NCBI GenBank assembly: GCA_947493265.1 | Contig: CANLQL010000002.1 | Span: forward strand, 558,001-622,000 | Length of the DNA stretch: 64,000 nt | Origin: an uncultured Litoreibacter sp. | GTDB lineage: Bacteria; Pseudomonadota; Alphaproteobacteria; Rhodobacterales; Rhodobacteraceae | Reading direction: 5' to 3' | Part shown: positions 39,451 to 48,951 of the stretch, one piece after another | How the letters are laid out: each line of letters starts with the position of its first letter | How positions within the stretch are numbered: position 1 is the first letter of the stretch | Translations under genes and position numbers: made by a program | The notes under the pieces: model-generated | Databases searched by the model: none | Told to the model about the DNA's origin: nothing | What the model saw: only the letters and a program-made list of their open reading frames with translations

Positions 39451-40740
39451 CTACTTGTTTGCAGAGGCTTGCAAGCGGCGCACGCCGTTTTGCCCCACTG
39501 TAACGGTGGCTCCGTCTTTCAGGTCTTGCTGATAGCCACGCGCGGCAAGGGTCAAAAACTGATCTTCTTTTTGAGACCACGCAACGCTGCAAAACAGCTT
39601 CAGATGGGTTCGGATCACTGGGGCGATGCGGGCGGTCACTTGGCGCGACACCCGCTTCTTGGCGCGCTTTGCTCCCAGCAGATGGTGATAGTGCGGCTGC
39701 AGACTGTCGAGCATTTCTGAAAACGTCGCTGTCACGCGGTAAGGCTCGCTTTCGAAATGGGTGAGAAGGTCGTTTAGCCCGTCCACAAACCGCTCCGGCT
39801 TGAGGTAATGGGCGGCCCCGTCTTCGAAGCGCATCGCGTGCATCATCATCACGGAATAAGCGCCATCACCCAACGCATCGCGGGAGGTTTCCGCTGCCAG
39901 TCGGGCTTGTTGTTCAAGAATTTTGTAGTCGCCGAACCAGCGCGGCAGGCAGTGATAGGCGTGTTGGCGGTAGACGGTCAAATTGCTTGGATCAAGATCC
40001 ACCCAATCCAAAAACGATGCCGCCAATCGGTCGCGGCCATTTTCAAGACCGACACAAAGGCGGTACTGAATCTCCGCCAGAAGGGGGGAGCCATAGGCAA
40101 TCGGATCAAACCGCGTGATCACATCGCGGGCGATGTGGTAATGCGTGTTCATCGCAGCCCAGCCGCTTTCGCCAACCGCATTTGCCCAGCCACTGCCGCG
40201 CGCAAACCAACCGCAATCCAGATGCAGCAGCGCAAGAAGCGCAGCCAGCGTGTAATTGTCGGGATCCGCGTCGCTGGCCTTACGCAGGTCGCGCAAAGTT
40301 GCCTCAGACTGATTGTAGCTTGCCAAATAGTTGCTTGCGTCCGGGGCTTGAACATCCGTGGCCAGTGTGGCGCGCAGATAGGTCGTTGCAATTTCAAGGT
40401 GGCGAAGACCGGATGGCGTTGAATTGCGTGTCCGATCGAGATGCCCAATATAATCCGCCAGCATGTGCCAGTCTGATTGATCCAGATACTCCTGAACATC
40501 ATTGCAAATCACCTGACGCTCGGATGCTTCGTCGTCCATATCCGTTGCGGTGATGATCAACCGGCGACGCAGGTCGCGCAGCGTGAATGGTTTGAGAAGG
40601 TCTTGCTTCAACCCCGAAAGCCCGCGTTCCGGCAGGGAGACAAACGCACCGATCAAATCAAGGGGGTAGTCCAGCACCTGATCCAAATGCGCGGTTGCGC
40701 GCGAAAACATGGCTTCAGTGTTTGTGCGAATATCTACCAT
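39451..40740 (-). CDS. Uncharacterised helical-repeat protein
   Basis: 429 residues, not assigned to a named family. It is highly alpha-helical, rich in Ala, Leu, His and Tyr, with TPR-like spacing in parts (for example ADPDNYTLAALLALLHLDCG) and a basic C-terminal segment (AKRAKKRVSRQV). No signal peptide or membrane segment. AGAGGG precedes the ATG. It heads the minus-strand group that includes the holin-like and large repeat proteins, but is separated from them by 284 bp. Confidence 0.6.
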   Translation of the reverse strand: MVDIRTNTEAMFSRATAHLDQVLDYPLDLIGAFVSLPERGLSGLKQDLLKPFTLRDLRRRLIITATDMDDEASERQVICNDVQEYLDQSDWHMLADYIGHLDRTRNSTPSGLRHLEIATTYLRATLATDVQAPDASNYLASYNQSEATLRDLRKASDADPDNYTLAALLALLHLDCGWFARGSGWANAVGESGWAAMNTHYHIARDVITRFDPIAYGSPLLAEIQYRLCVGLENGRDRLAASFLDWVDLDPSNLTVYRQHAYHCLPRWFGDYKILEQQARLAAETSRDALGDGAYSVMMMHAMRFEDGAAHYLKPERFVDGLNDLLTHFESEPYRVTATFSEMLDSLQPHYHHLLGAKRAKKRVSRQVTARIAPVIRTHLKLFCSVAWSQKEDQFLTLAARGYQQDLKDGATVTVGQNGVRRLQASANK

Positions 40741-40808
40741 AGGTCCCTCTGAACGATCTTCGGGTCAGAAGGTGATGGAAATTCGGGGCAGAGATGTGGC
40801 AATCCAAG

Positions 40809-40835
40809 GGAAAATCGGCGGCATTTCACCGCCGA
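40809..40835 (-). terminator. Terminator of the SDR gene
   Basis: On the minus strand, CGGCGG-TGAAATG-CCGCCG followed by ATTTTCCCTT, about 30 bp after the SDR stop. Confidence 0.65.
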
Positions 40836-40865
40836 ACCCGTTGTTTTTACCGAAAACAGTGGGGT

Positions 40866-41615
40866 TTAACGCCCGCCGCTCACGTTGATCACAGTGCCGG
40901 TTACGTAGCTTGCCGCATCCGACATCAGCCAGATGATTGCCTCGGCAACCTCTTCGGCGGTGCCAGATCTTTGCATTGGAACCATCGGTGCCATTTCGGC
41001 GGCGCGATTGGGCAAGCCGCCTTTGGCATGTATTTCGGTTTCGATAATGCCCGGACGCACGGCATTGACCCGAATGTTTTCGGTCGCAACCTCATTGGCA
41101 AGCCCAGTGTTGAATGTGTCGATCGCGCCTTTGGTCGCCGCATAGTCCACATATTGCCCGCCTGCGCCCAGCGTCGCCGCCGCAGAGCTGAGGTTGACGA
41201 TGCTTCCGCCTGACCCCCCATGTTTGCTTGACATGCGCAGCACGGCTTCTTTCGCCACAAGCATCGCGCCCACAAGGTTCACGTTCACCATATTCTGTAG
41301 CCGTTCCGGTGACATTTCATCCAGCCGGGCCTTTTGATCAACGATCCCGGCATTGTTGACAAGCGCGTTGAGCTTGGGGAAGGCCGCGTCAAACTCCGAA
41401 AAAATACGTGTAATGTCTGCTGGATCACCAACATTTCCCTGGATCAGAACGGCTTTGCCCCCTTCGGCTTCGACAAGGCTTGCGGTTCGTTCCGCGCCAG
41501 CGCGGTCGCTGTTGTAGTGAACGCCGACATCGTAGCCTGCACGGGCTGCCAAGACTGCGCTGGCCGCGCCGATACCTGCGCTTGCGCCGGTGACAATTAC
41601 CGTTGGTCTGCTCAT
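40866..41615 (-). CDS. Short-chain dehydrogenase/reductase (SDR)
   Basis: 249 residues, classical SDR with NAD(P)-binding TGASAGIG at 9-16, NNAG near 90, catalytic Ser in VNLSSAAA and the YAATK (YxxxK) motif near 160. The substrate is unknown; the closest general form is a glucose/ribitol or FabG-like dehydrogenase. A GAAGGGAAAG site precedes the ATG. It is followed by a hairpin terminator. Confidence 0.88.
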   Translation of the reverse strand: MSRPTVIVTGASAGIGAASAVLAARAGYDVGVHYNSDRAGAERTASLVEAEGGKAVLIQGNVGDPADITRIFSEFDAAFPKLNALVNNAGIVDQKARLDEMSPERLQNMVNVNLVGAMLVAKEAVLRMSSKHGGSGGSIVNLSSAAATLGAGGQYVDYAATKGAIDTFNTGLANEVATENIRVNAVRPGIIETEIHAKGGLPNRAAEMAPMVPMQRSGTAEEVAEAIIWLMSDAASYVTGTVINVSGGR

Positions 41616-41689
41616 CTTCTTTCCCTTCTCAAGCCTGTGTGCAGCCTAGAGGGGTTGCTGACAATGGGAAAGCCAGAAGCGGCGAAAAA

Positions 41690-42076
41690 TCAGCGTAGGG
41701 AAGTGGTCTTTGCATCTTGGAAGGATACAGGCGGCATCGCTGTCAGAGGGTGCATTTCGTGGCTGTCTTCACCATCAATCCGCAACTTATATCCTGACTT
41801 ACAGTCTTGCAGCTCAATCGCGGAAATACAGCCTGTATCTTCGGATGTGTCCCGCTTTAACGCTCTGTTTTCAAATAGATTAAACGCAATTTTTCGTAAA
41901 GGGCTCGCAAATAGAACCCCCAAGGAAATCACGGTGAACCCGCCCCAGATCAACCACCAAAAGAATGGAGCAGGTCCGAAGAAATGGCTTAGAAAGCCTA
42001 TGAAAATGCTTATCCCGACAGCGAAATATGTCGTCGGATGGTGCCGGATGCCGGTCACCAGTTTTTTAAATATCAT
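41690..42076 (-). CDS. Hypothetical two-helix membrane protein
   Basis: 128 residues. Two hydrophobic segments (TTYFAVGISIFIGFLSHFF and FFWWLIWGGFTVISLGVLF) in the first 60, then a soluble tail with no recognised motif. The ATG has only a weak AAG site. It lies 39 bp downstream of pepN in the same direction, so it may be its second gene. Function unknown; coding status is moderately sure from the clean hydrophobic profile. Confidence 0.55.
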   Translation of the reverse strand: MIFKKLVTGIRHHPTTYFAVGISIFIGFLSHFFGPAPFFWWLIWGGFTVISLGVLFASPLRKIAFNLFENRALKRDTSEDTGCISAIELQDCKSGYKLRIDGEDSHEMHPLTAMPPVSFQDAKTTSLR

Positions 42077-42115
42077 GCCGCTTGATGGGCAGTCGATTTG
42101 GCAGAAATATGGCGT

Positions 42116-44677
42116 TTATGCCGCTAAAATTCGACTTATCATCTCGGTCGTGTCGCGGCTGAGATTTTCCGTGCCCAGGATACGTTCCATCGCGGTCCGC
42201 ATCATCTCTTGGCGGTCTGCGTCATAGCGTTTCCAGGCCTCAAACACGCTGGTCATTCGCGCCGTTGTTTGCGGGTTCTTCGGATCAAGTTTGATCAGCC
42301 AATCAGCCATCAACGCATAGCCATCCCCACTTGGATCATGGAAGCCCGCCGTATTTCCGGCAAGCGCCCCAAAGACCGCGCGGAACCTGTTCGGGTTGGT
42401 TAAGGCGAAATCCGGATGCGTGGTCATCTCGGCGGCTTTCGGGGCTGCTTTTGACAGTTTCGCAAGCCCCACCTGCAAACCAAACCATTTGTCGATCACC
42501 AAACGATCGGCCTGCCATTGAGAATAAAACGCGGCGTTTTCAGCTTCGCCCTTTTCAATCTTCAGCAGATTCCCAAGGGCTGCCAGTTGTTGGGTCATAT
42601 TGTCAGCGCTAGCATATTGCGCTTGTGCCTGGGCGCCGCCATCCAGCCGACTTAACAGTCCAAGCGCGGTATTGCCCCAGTCGCGCTTGCCCACCGCATC
42701 CGCGTCCGGAGAATACGGACCATCCACCTGCATTTCTGCATAGATCTTGGCCAAAAGGTCCTGCATTGCGTCTGCGATGGATTGCCCCAGTGTTTGGCTG
42801 GCGTGGTAAATTGCTGTCGGATCCGGCGTTGTGCCACCATCAAACAAGGCTTGCGCGATGTCATCTTGGGACGGGGCACTGAAGCACAGGGCTTTGAATG
42901 CAGGATCAAGGGACGCATCACGCGCGACGGCAACCAGTCCGTCAAGATAGGCCTGATCCGGGGTTGCATCATCGCTGACCATGCGCACCAAGACGTCCCG
43001 CGCCAGGGCGCGCCCAGCTTCCCATTTGTTAAACGGGTCAGTGTCATGGGCCAACAAAAACGCGCGTTCCGCGTTTGTCTGATCGCGCTCCAAAATGACC
43101 GGGGCCGAGAAATCTCGCAGGGTCGATGGCACTGGTTTTTCGGCCAACCCGGTGAAGCGGAATTTGTGAATGTCTTCTGTGACTTCGCAGATGCGCGTGG
43201 CCTGAATTTCCGCGCCTGACTGATCCAAAAGCCCGACAGCGACCGGGATCACTCTGGGATCTTTCTTGTCCTGGCCGGGCGTTGGTGGCGTCGATTGGGT
43301 GAAAGTCAGCGTGTAGGTGCCGTCGTTGAAGTCTTCGTCCACCTTCAATCGCGGTGTGCCGGCTTGTTCGTACCATAGCTTGAACTGCGTCAGGTCACGG
43401 CCTGTGACCTCTTCAAAACAGGCCAACCAGTCTTCGATTGTGCAGGCTTGGCCATCATGGCGGGTGAAATAAAGGTCGCAACTTTTGTAATAGGCTTCAT
43501 CTCCAACCAGCGTTTTTAACATGCCGATCACCTCGGCCCCTTTTTCATAAACCGTTGCCGTGTAGAAATTGTTGATCTCTACAAAGCTTTCGGGTCGTAC
43601 CGGATGGGCCAGCGGGCCATTGTCTTCGCGAAATTGTCGCCCGCGCAGCCCGATCACATTTTCTATCCGCGCCACAGAGGCCGACCGCATATCAGCCGTG
43701 AACTGTTGGTCACGGTAAACTGTCAAACCTTCCTTCAGACACAGCTGAAACCAGTCGCGGCAGGTGATCCGGTTGCCGGTCCAATTGTGAAAATACTCAT
43801 GTGCGATGATTGCCTCGATACGTTCGAAATTTGCATCTGTAGAGGTCTCAGGGCTGGCCAAAACGGCGGAAGAGTTAAAAATGTTCAAGCCCTTGTTCTC
43901 CATCGCCCCCATGTTGAAGTCGTCAACGGCCACGATATTGAACAGATCAAGGTCATATTCGCGGCCATAAACCTCTTCGTCCCATTTCATCGAGTCCTTC
44001 AGCGCCTGCATCCCAAAGGCGCATTTATGTTCGTCGCCGGGACGCACCCAAATGTTCAACTCCACCTCGCGCCCGGACATCGTGGTAAAGCTGCCGGGAT
44101 GGTTGACCAGATCACCGGCAACGAGGGCAAAAAGGTAGGCGGGCTTCGGCCAAGGATCGTGCCATTTGCCATCACCCATATCATTGCCATTGGACAGTTT
44201 GATCTTCTCTTCGCCGTCAATCTGGACGGTGAAGACGCTCATCACATCGGGGCGGTCGGGATAGTAGGTAATCTTGCGAAACCCTTCGGCCTCGCATTGG
44301 GTGCAATACATGCCGTTCGACATATAAAGCCCTTCAAGCGCGGTGTTGGTGGAGGGTGAGATTTCAACCTCCGCCTCCCAGATGAAGGCTGTGTCGGGCA
44401 CTTGCACGGTCAAGCCCAGATCCGTGATATGCGGAGTTACTGGCGATCCGTTGATCTTGGCCCATTGCAGGTCCAGTTTTTCACCATGCAGGTAAAAAGT
44501 CTTGTCAGCCGCGTCCGGGTTTGGCCGGAATTCAATCTTTGAGATTACCCGTGTCTTCGTCGGATGCAGTTTGAACGTCAGGCTGACTGCATCAACTAAA
44601 TAGGCGGGCGGCGTGTAGTCCCGCAGGAAAATCTCCAGAGGTTCGCTTTCAGGGGCCGCGGGGCTTGCATCTTTCAT
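42116..44677 (-). CDS. pepN: Aminopeptidase N (M1 family)
   Basis: 853 residues, the long proteobacterial PepN form. It removes N-terminal residues from peptides in the cytoplasm. The exopeptidase motif GAMEN is at 257-261, the zinc motif HEYFH gives ligands His293 and His297, and Glu316 in KEGLTVYRDQ is the third. The C-terminal half is the helical domain of PepN. The ATG at 44677 is preceded by AGGAAAAA; the longer frame start at 44713 is rejected. Confidence 0.95.
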   Translation of the reverse strand: MKDASPAAPESEPLEIFLRDYTPPAYLVDAVSLTFKLHPTKTRVISKIEFRPNPDAADKTFYLHGEKLDLQWAKINGSPVTPHITDLGLTVQVPDTAFIWEAEVEISPSTNTALEGLYMSNGMYCTQCEAEGFRKITYYPDRPDVMSVFTVQIDGEEKIKLSNGNDMGDGKWHDPWPKPAYLFALVAGDLVNHPGSFTTMSGREVELNIWVRPGDEHKCAFGMQALKDSMKWDEEVYGREYDLDLFNIVAVDDFNMGAMENKGLNIFNSSAVLASPETSTDANFERIEAIIAHEYFHNWTGNRITCRDWFQLCLKEGLTVYRDQQFTADMRSASVARIENVIGLRGRQFREDNGPLAHPVRPESFVEINNFYTATVYEKGAEVIGMLKTLVGDEAYYKSCDLYFTRHDGQACTIEDWLACFEEVTGRDLTQFKLWYEQAGTPRLKVDEDFNDGTYTLTFTQSTPPTPGQDKKDPRVIPVAVGLLDQSGAEIQATRICEVTEDIHKFRFTGLAEKPVPSTLRDFSAPVILERDQTNAERAFLLAHDTDPFNKWEAGRALARDVLVRMVSDDATPDQAYLDGLVAVARDASLDPAFKALCFSAPSQDDIAQALFDGGTTPDPTAIYHASQTLGQSIADAMQDLLAKIYAEMQVDGPYSPDADAVGKRDWGNTALGLLSRLDGGAQAQAQYASADNMTQQLAALGNLLKIEKGEAENAAFYSQWQADRLVIDKWFGLQVGLAKLSKAAPKAAEMTTHPDFALTNPNRFRAVFGALAGNTAGFHDPSGDGYALMADWLIKLDPKNPQTTARMTSVFEAWKRYDADRQEMMRTAMERILGTENLSRDTTEMISRILAA

Positions 44678-44800
44678 CGGATTTTTCCTGTTCGAGAATT
44701 TCTTGGGAACCAAGGGTCGTTTCAGACGTTATGTCGGTGAAGCACCTCACGCAACTCACCTTTGCAGTGGAGGTTGCAGGAAGCAGAAACGGAGAAAACC

Positions 44801-45019
44801 ATGTCAGCGCCCGACACAAATATTGAGAAACAAAAGAGCCGCCACAAAGGGCCTCTTATAGGCATCACGATCGGCGTAATTTTTGCGTTTGTGTTGCTGG
44901 CAGGTCTTGCCACGTGGGTCGTCTGGGAAGGCGGGGAGCCTGAGGGGGCTGAACTGCAAATCGACGGCCGCGATGGCACAGTTGAGATCACAGGATCTTC
45001 CGTTACAATCACGGAATAG
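44801..45019 (+). CDS. Small single-span membrane protein
   Basis: 72 residues: a polar N-terminus with basic KQKSRHK, one membrane segment (GPLIGITIGVIFAFVLLAGL), then a short acidic periplasmic tail. GGAG lies 6-9 bases before the ATG at 44801. Function unknown. It diverges from pepN, and a strong structured terminator follows. Confidence 0.65.
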   Translation: MSAPDTNIEKQKSRHKGPLIGITIGVIFAFVLLAGLATWVVWEGGEPEGAELQIDGRDGTVEITGSSVTITE

Positions 45020-45078
45020 GCCGGTTGGACAGGAAACTCTCTGAAGTTAACTGCCGCTCGCGACAAATTCTTTTTGAG

Positions 45079-45117
45079 AAGACGCTCTGCAAACGATTGC
45101 GGGGCGTCTTGTCTTTT
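45079..45117 (+). terminator. Structured terminator with an inner hairpin
   Basis: AAGACGC pairs with GCGTCTT, enclosing a second stem GCAA-ACGA-TTGC, followed by GTCTTTT. The two-part structure is larger than a minimal terminator and might also be the 3' end of a small RNA. Confidence 0.65.
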
Positions 45118-45144
45118 GGAAGGTACGCGATAGGTCGTTAATTT

Positions 45145-45312
45145 ATGGCCAAGATGATCAAGAAATCAGATCTACCGACAAAAACCTGTATGTCCTGCGG
45201 GCTTCCGTTCACTTGGCGCAAGAAATGGGCCCGGGATTGGGCGGAGGTCAAATATTGTTCTGCTAGGTGCCGTGGGGCAGGGCAGGCGGCTGATTTGGCA
45301 ACGAAAAAGTAG
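45145..45312 (+). CDS. DUF2256 small zinc-finger-like protein
   Basis: 55 residues with the complete DUF2256 signature: [18 protein letters not shown], then VKYCSARCR. The paired CxxC and CxxxC cysteines probably bind zinc. The function is unknown. The gene is short and its ribosome site weak (TAGG), but the motif match leaves little doubt it is coding. It sits between a terminator and the malate synthase promoter region. Confidence 0.88.
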   Translation: MAKMIKKSDLPTKTCMSCGLPFTWRKKWARDWAEVKYCSARCRGAGQAADLATKK

Positions 45313-45411
45313 AATTTGGTCTAAATTCCGAACCAGTCCTGTTGCCTATCGGAAACTTTTTTTCTAATGGGGTGTGCAATCGTATACCGCCCCCGTTAGG
45401 AGCTGCCCACC

Positions 45412-47565
45412 ATGAAAGATCTGAACGCCGCGCATGTCGACCGCGCAGGCCTGTCCGTCCATCCGGATTTGGCACATTTCATTGAAACGGAAGCCTTGCC
45501 GGGTACGGATGTTAGCGCGGCTGATTTCTGGGCTGGATTGGCTGATCTGACAGCGACGTTAGGGCCGAAAAATGCGGCCCTTCTGGCGAAGCGCGAAGAG
45601 TTGCAATCAAAGATCGACGCCTGGCACATCGCCAACCGGGACGCACCGCATAACCACGAGGCTTACAAAGCGTTTCTGGAAGATATCGGCTACCTTGTTG
45701 CTGAGGGTCCAGATTTTCAGATTGATACGGCCAATGTTGATCCTGAAATTGCAACGATCCCCGGTCCTCAATTGGTGGTGCCAGTAACCAATGCGCGCTA
45801 TGCGTTGAACGCAGCGAACGCGCGCTGGGGAAGCCTATATGACGGGTTTTACGGCACCAATGCTATGGGATCGCTGCCGCCAATAGGCGGATATGATAAA
45901 GGCCACGGGGCCCGCGTCGTAGCGCGCGCGCGTGTTTTTCTGGATCAGGCGTTTCCTGTCGAAAATACCAGTCATGCGGACGCGCAGCGCTATTCGGTGC
46001 GTGACGGGGCGTTGATGATTGACGACCAACCGCTTGCCCAGCCAGAGAAGTTCGTAGGCTACAGGGGCCATCCGAAAGCGCCAGACGCGGTCTTGCTTTG
46101 CAACAACAGCCTGCATGTGGAGCTGGTTTTTGACCGTACACACATGATCGGCAGTCGTGATCAGGCTGGATTGGCTGATGTCGTGATCGAAAGTGCAATC
46201 TCTGTAATTATGGATTGCGAAGACTCGGTTGCCTGCGTTGATGCGGAAGACAAGGTTGTGGCCTATCGCAACTGGCTAGGCCTGATGCAGGGAAATTTGG
46301 AAGACACGTTCGTCAAGGGCGGTGCCGAGCAGACGCGCAAGCTGAACGATGACCGCCACTACACAGCACCCGATGGCAGCGAGCTGACACTTAAAGGGCG
46401 CGCGTTGATGTTGGTGCGCAATGTCGGTCACCTGATGACGAACCCGGCCATTTTGGATGCAGATGGCAATGAAGTATTTGAAGGTCTGATGGATGCGATG
46501 GTCACGACGTTGATCGCGAAGCATGATCTGGCGCGCGAAAGCGGCAATTCTGTCCACGGGTCGGTCTATGTCGTGAAACCTAAAATGCATGGTCCCGAGG
46601 AGGTCGCGTTTTCAGATGAGACCTTCACGATGGTGGAAGATGTTCTGGGCCTGCCGAAGAACACAGTGAAACTTGGAATTATGGACGAGGAGCGGCGCGT
46701 TTCCGTCAACCTCAAGGAATGTATCCGGGCCGCGAAATCTCGTGTGGCGTTTATCAATACCGGCTTTCTGGACAGAACCGGCGACGAGATCCACACCTCG
46801 ATGGAGGCGGGTCCGTTCAGCCGCAAAGATTTCATCAAACGCAAGGCCTGGATTGGTGCCTATGAAAACCAGAACGTCGATATTGGTCTGGAATGCGGTC
46901 TGCAGGGCAAAGCGCAAATTGGCAAGGGCATGTGGGCCATGCCCGATCTGATGGCCGAAATGCTGGAACAAAAGATCGAACATCCCAAAGCAGGGGCCAA
47001 TTGCGCCTGGGTTCCAAGCCCGACTGCCGCGACATTGCACGCGCTGCATTATCATATGGTCGATGTTTTTGCCGTGCAGGACAAATTGAAAGCCGGAGGC
47101 CGCCGGGCCTACGTCGATACTGTCCTCGATATTCCGTTGGCAACTTATCAGAAGTGGAGCGAAGCGCAGAAAATCCGCGAAGTTGAAAACAACGCGCAGG
47201 GTATTCTGGGATATGTTGTGCGCTGGATTGATCAAGGGGTCGGCTGCTCAAAAGTGCCTGATATCAATGATATCGGCCTGATGGAGGATCGCGCGACGTG
47301 CCGGATCAGCTCTCAGGCGCTGGCCAATTGGCTGCATCATGATGTGGTCAGTGAGGCGCAGGTCATGGATGCGATGAAAAAGATGGCCGGCGTGGTCGAT
47401 CGTCAGAATGCTGGTGATCCGGCCTATGTTCCGATGGCCCCTGATTTTGACGGGGTTGCGTTCCAAGCGGCCTGTGATCTGGTCTTTGCGGGCCGCGCGC
47501 AACCATCCGGCTACACGGAACCGGTTTTGCATCGCCGCCGTCTGGAGTGCAAAGCGCAATCCTAA
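45412..47565 (+). CDS. glcB: Malate synthase G
   Basis: 717 residues, the long monomeric form that condenses glyoxylate with acetyl-CoA to malate. Family features include [17 protein letters not shown] near residue 265 with the metal-binding acidic residues, [12 protein letters not shown] with an active-site arginine, and [25 protein letters not shown] precedes the ATG. No isocitrate lyase lies nearby. A GlcG-like gene follows, a common pairing in glycolate use. Confidence 0.97.
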   Translation: MKDLNAAHVDRAGLSVHPDLAHFIETEALPGTDVSAADFWAGLADLTATLGPKNAALLAKREELQSKIDAWHIANRDAPHNHEAYKAFLEDIGYLVAEGPDFQIDTANVDPEIATIPGPQLVVPVTNARYALNAANARWGSLYDGFYGTNAMGSLPPIGGYDKGHGARVVARARVFLDQAFPVENTSHADAQRYSVRDGALMIDDQPLAQPEKFVGYRGHPKAPDAVLLCNNSLHVELVFDRTHMIGSRDQAGLADVVIESAISVIMDCEDSVACVDAEDKVVAYRNWLGLMQGNLEDTFVKGGAEQTRKLNDDRHYTAPDGSELTLKGRALMLVRNVGHLMTNPAILDADGNEVFEGLMDAMVTTLIAKHDLARESGNSVHGSVYVVKPKMHGPEEVAFSDETFTMVEDVLGLPKNTVKLGIMDEERRVSVNLKECIRAAKSRVAFINTGFLDRTGDEIHTSMEAGPFSRKDFIKRKAWIGAYENQNVDIGLECGLQGKAQIGKGMWAMPDLMAEMLEQKIEHPKAGANCAWVPSPTAATLHALHYHMVDVFAVQDKLKAGGRRAYVDTVLDIPLATYQKWSEAQKIREVENNAQGILGYVVRWIDQGVGCSKVPDINDIGLMEDRATCRISSQALANWLHHDVVSEAQVMDAMKKMAGVVDRQNAGDPAYVPMAPDFDGVAFQAACDLVFAGRAQPSGYTEPVLHRRRLECKAQS

Positions 47566-47569
47566 AGCG

Positions 47570-47588
47570 CCGGGGGCGTTGCCCCCGG
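47570..47588 (+). repeat. GC-rich palindrome typical of Rhodobacteraceae intergenic repeats
   Basis: CCGGGGGC-GTT-GCCCCCGG, an 8-bp perfect stem, is followed by ACCCCCAAAGTATTT and an AAG-rich stretch. From memory, very similar CCCCCGGACCCCC-type elements recur between genes in many Rhodobacteraceae genomes. Here it lies between glcB and the glcG-like gene and may act as an attenuator or mRNA-stabilising hairpin. Confidence 0.6.
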
Positions 47589-47625
47589 ACCCCCAAAGTA
47601 TTTCAAGCAAGAAGAAGAGAGACAC

Positions 47626-48054
47626 ATGGCCGATATATCCCTGCGGAAAGCCCGGACAATCATTCGCAAGACCCTTGAAAAAGGACGCGCGATGGATCTG
47701 AAACCCTTGTCGGTCGTGGTCCTGGATGCGGGCGGTCATGTGCAGGCGTTTGAGCGGGAAGACGGTGCGTCACCCGGTCGTTTTCAGATTGCTCATGGCA
47801 AAGCCTACGGGGCGGTCATGTTGGGCATGCCGGGTTCTGCGCAGATGGCACGGGCAGAGGCGCAAGCTTATTTCATGGAAGCTGTGAACGGGGCTTTTGG
47901 CGGTGCGGTTATTCCGGTTCCCGGTGGTATCCTGTTGAAAAACAAAAAAGGTGCCGTGATCGGGGCTGTAGGGGTGACGGGTGATACGTCGGACAATGAC
48001 GTTCTGGCTGGGCAAGCCGGGGTGGAGGCCGCTGGATTGACCGGCGAAAGCTGA
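47626..48054 (+). CDS. GlcG/HbpS-family protein
   Basis: 142 residues of the HbpS/GlcG fold: LSVVVLDAGGHVQAFEREDGA near the N-terminus (shown in part), AYFMEAVNG in the middle, and PVPGGILL ... IGAVGVTGDTSDND at the end, all typical. Some members bind haem; GlcG of the glycolate operon has no proven role. It follows malate synthase G by 60 bp with a GC-rich hairpin between, so cotranscription is likely. Confidence 0.85.
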   Translation: MADISLRKARTIIRKTLEKGRAMDLKPLSVVVLDAGGHVQAFEREDGASPGRFQIAHGKAYGAVMLGMPGSAQMARAEAQAYFMEAVNGAFGGAVIPVPGGILLKNKKGAVIGAVGVTGDTSDNDVLAGQAGVEAAGLTGES

Positions 48055-48077
48055 GCGACCAACGCGATTGGTGCTCA
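48052..48077 (+). terminator. Hairpin overlapping the GlcG-like stop codon
   Basis: TGAGC-G-ACCAA-CGCGA-TTGGT-GCTCA, a 10-bp stem with one bulged G, followed by GTTCTGTTG. Its first base triplet is the stop codon of the upstream gene. Probably a terminator of moderate strength. Confidence 0.55.
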
Positions 48078-48168
48078 GTTCTGTTGCCGTGTGAACATTG
48101 GTTGTGCGGCGTGATGGCTCGACCGGTTCGTAATTTCAGCCTATAGCTTGTCTGAAATTAGGAAAGCG

Positions 48169-48951
48169 ATGGCAATGACTCGACCCAAGATTGGGATTAT
48201 CGGAAATTTCTACCTTTTGAATGACGAATATCCGGTGCATTCGGCAGGGACCATGAATTCCAAGGCCGTGTCGCATGTTGCCGGATGCGTGCCATTGATC
48301 ATTCCGTCTGATCCGTCGCTTCTGAGCGTCGATGAACTTCTTGAGACATTTGATGGGTTTTTGCTGACCGGCGCACGTCCAAACGTGCATCCGGAGGAAT
48401 ATGGCGAGGACGAAACCCCAGCCCATGGCGAGTTTGACCGCGAGCGGGATGCGCTTGTTCTGGGGCTGGTGCGGGCCTGTGTTGACCGCGGGCAGCCGTT
48501 TTTCGGGGTTTGTCGCGGGTTTCAGGAGGTGAATGTCGCGATGGGGGGCACGCTTTACCCTGAAATTCGTGATCTGCCGGGGCGGTCCAACCACAGGATG
48601 CCACCCGATGGAACCCTGGACGAGAAGTTTGAGCTGCGCCACGAGGTGACGTTTACGAAAAACGGGCCATTCCACCAGTTGATGGGCACTGAGCGGGTGA
48701 TGACAAACACGCTTCACGGGCAAGGGATCAAGACGGTTGGCGAGCGGTTGGTGATCGACGGGCATGCGCCTGACGGCACGCCGGAAGCCACCTATGTCAA
48801 AGATGCGCCTGGCTTCACGATGTCGGTTCAATGGCATCCGGAATATCGAGCGGATCAAGACCCGGTTTCCAAGCGTCTGTTTTCCGCGTTTGGCGATGCC
48901 GCGCGGGACTGGGCATCGGGTCAGCGGCCTGGAGTACTCCGCTCAGCCTGA
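48169..48951 (+). CDS. Class I glutamine amidotransferase-like gamma-glutamyl hydrolase (C26)
   Basis: 260 residues of the peptidase C26/PuuD-like group. The nucleophile cysteine is in FFGVCRGFQEVN and the catalytic His-Glu in VQWHPEYR. PuuD hydrolyses gamma-glutamyl-GABA, but the substrate here cannot be fixed. The ATG at 48169 is favoured by an AGGAAAG site; TTG 48148 and ATG 48175 are alternatives. Its last 9 bp overlap the convergent amidohydrolase gene. Confidence 0.85.
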   Translation: MAMTRPKIGIIGNFYLLNDEYPVHSAGTMNSKAVSHVAGCVPLIIPSDPSLLSVDELLETFDGFLLTGARPNVHPEEYGEDETPAHGEFDRERDALVLGLVRACVDRGQPFFGVCRGFQEVNVAMGGTLYPEIRDLPGRSNHRMPPDGTLDEKFELRHEVTFTKNGPFHQLMGTERVMTNTLHGQGIKTVGERLVIDGHAPDGTPEATYVKDAPGFTMSVQWHPEYRADQDPVSKRLFSAFGDAARDWASGQRPGVLRSA

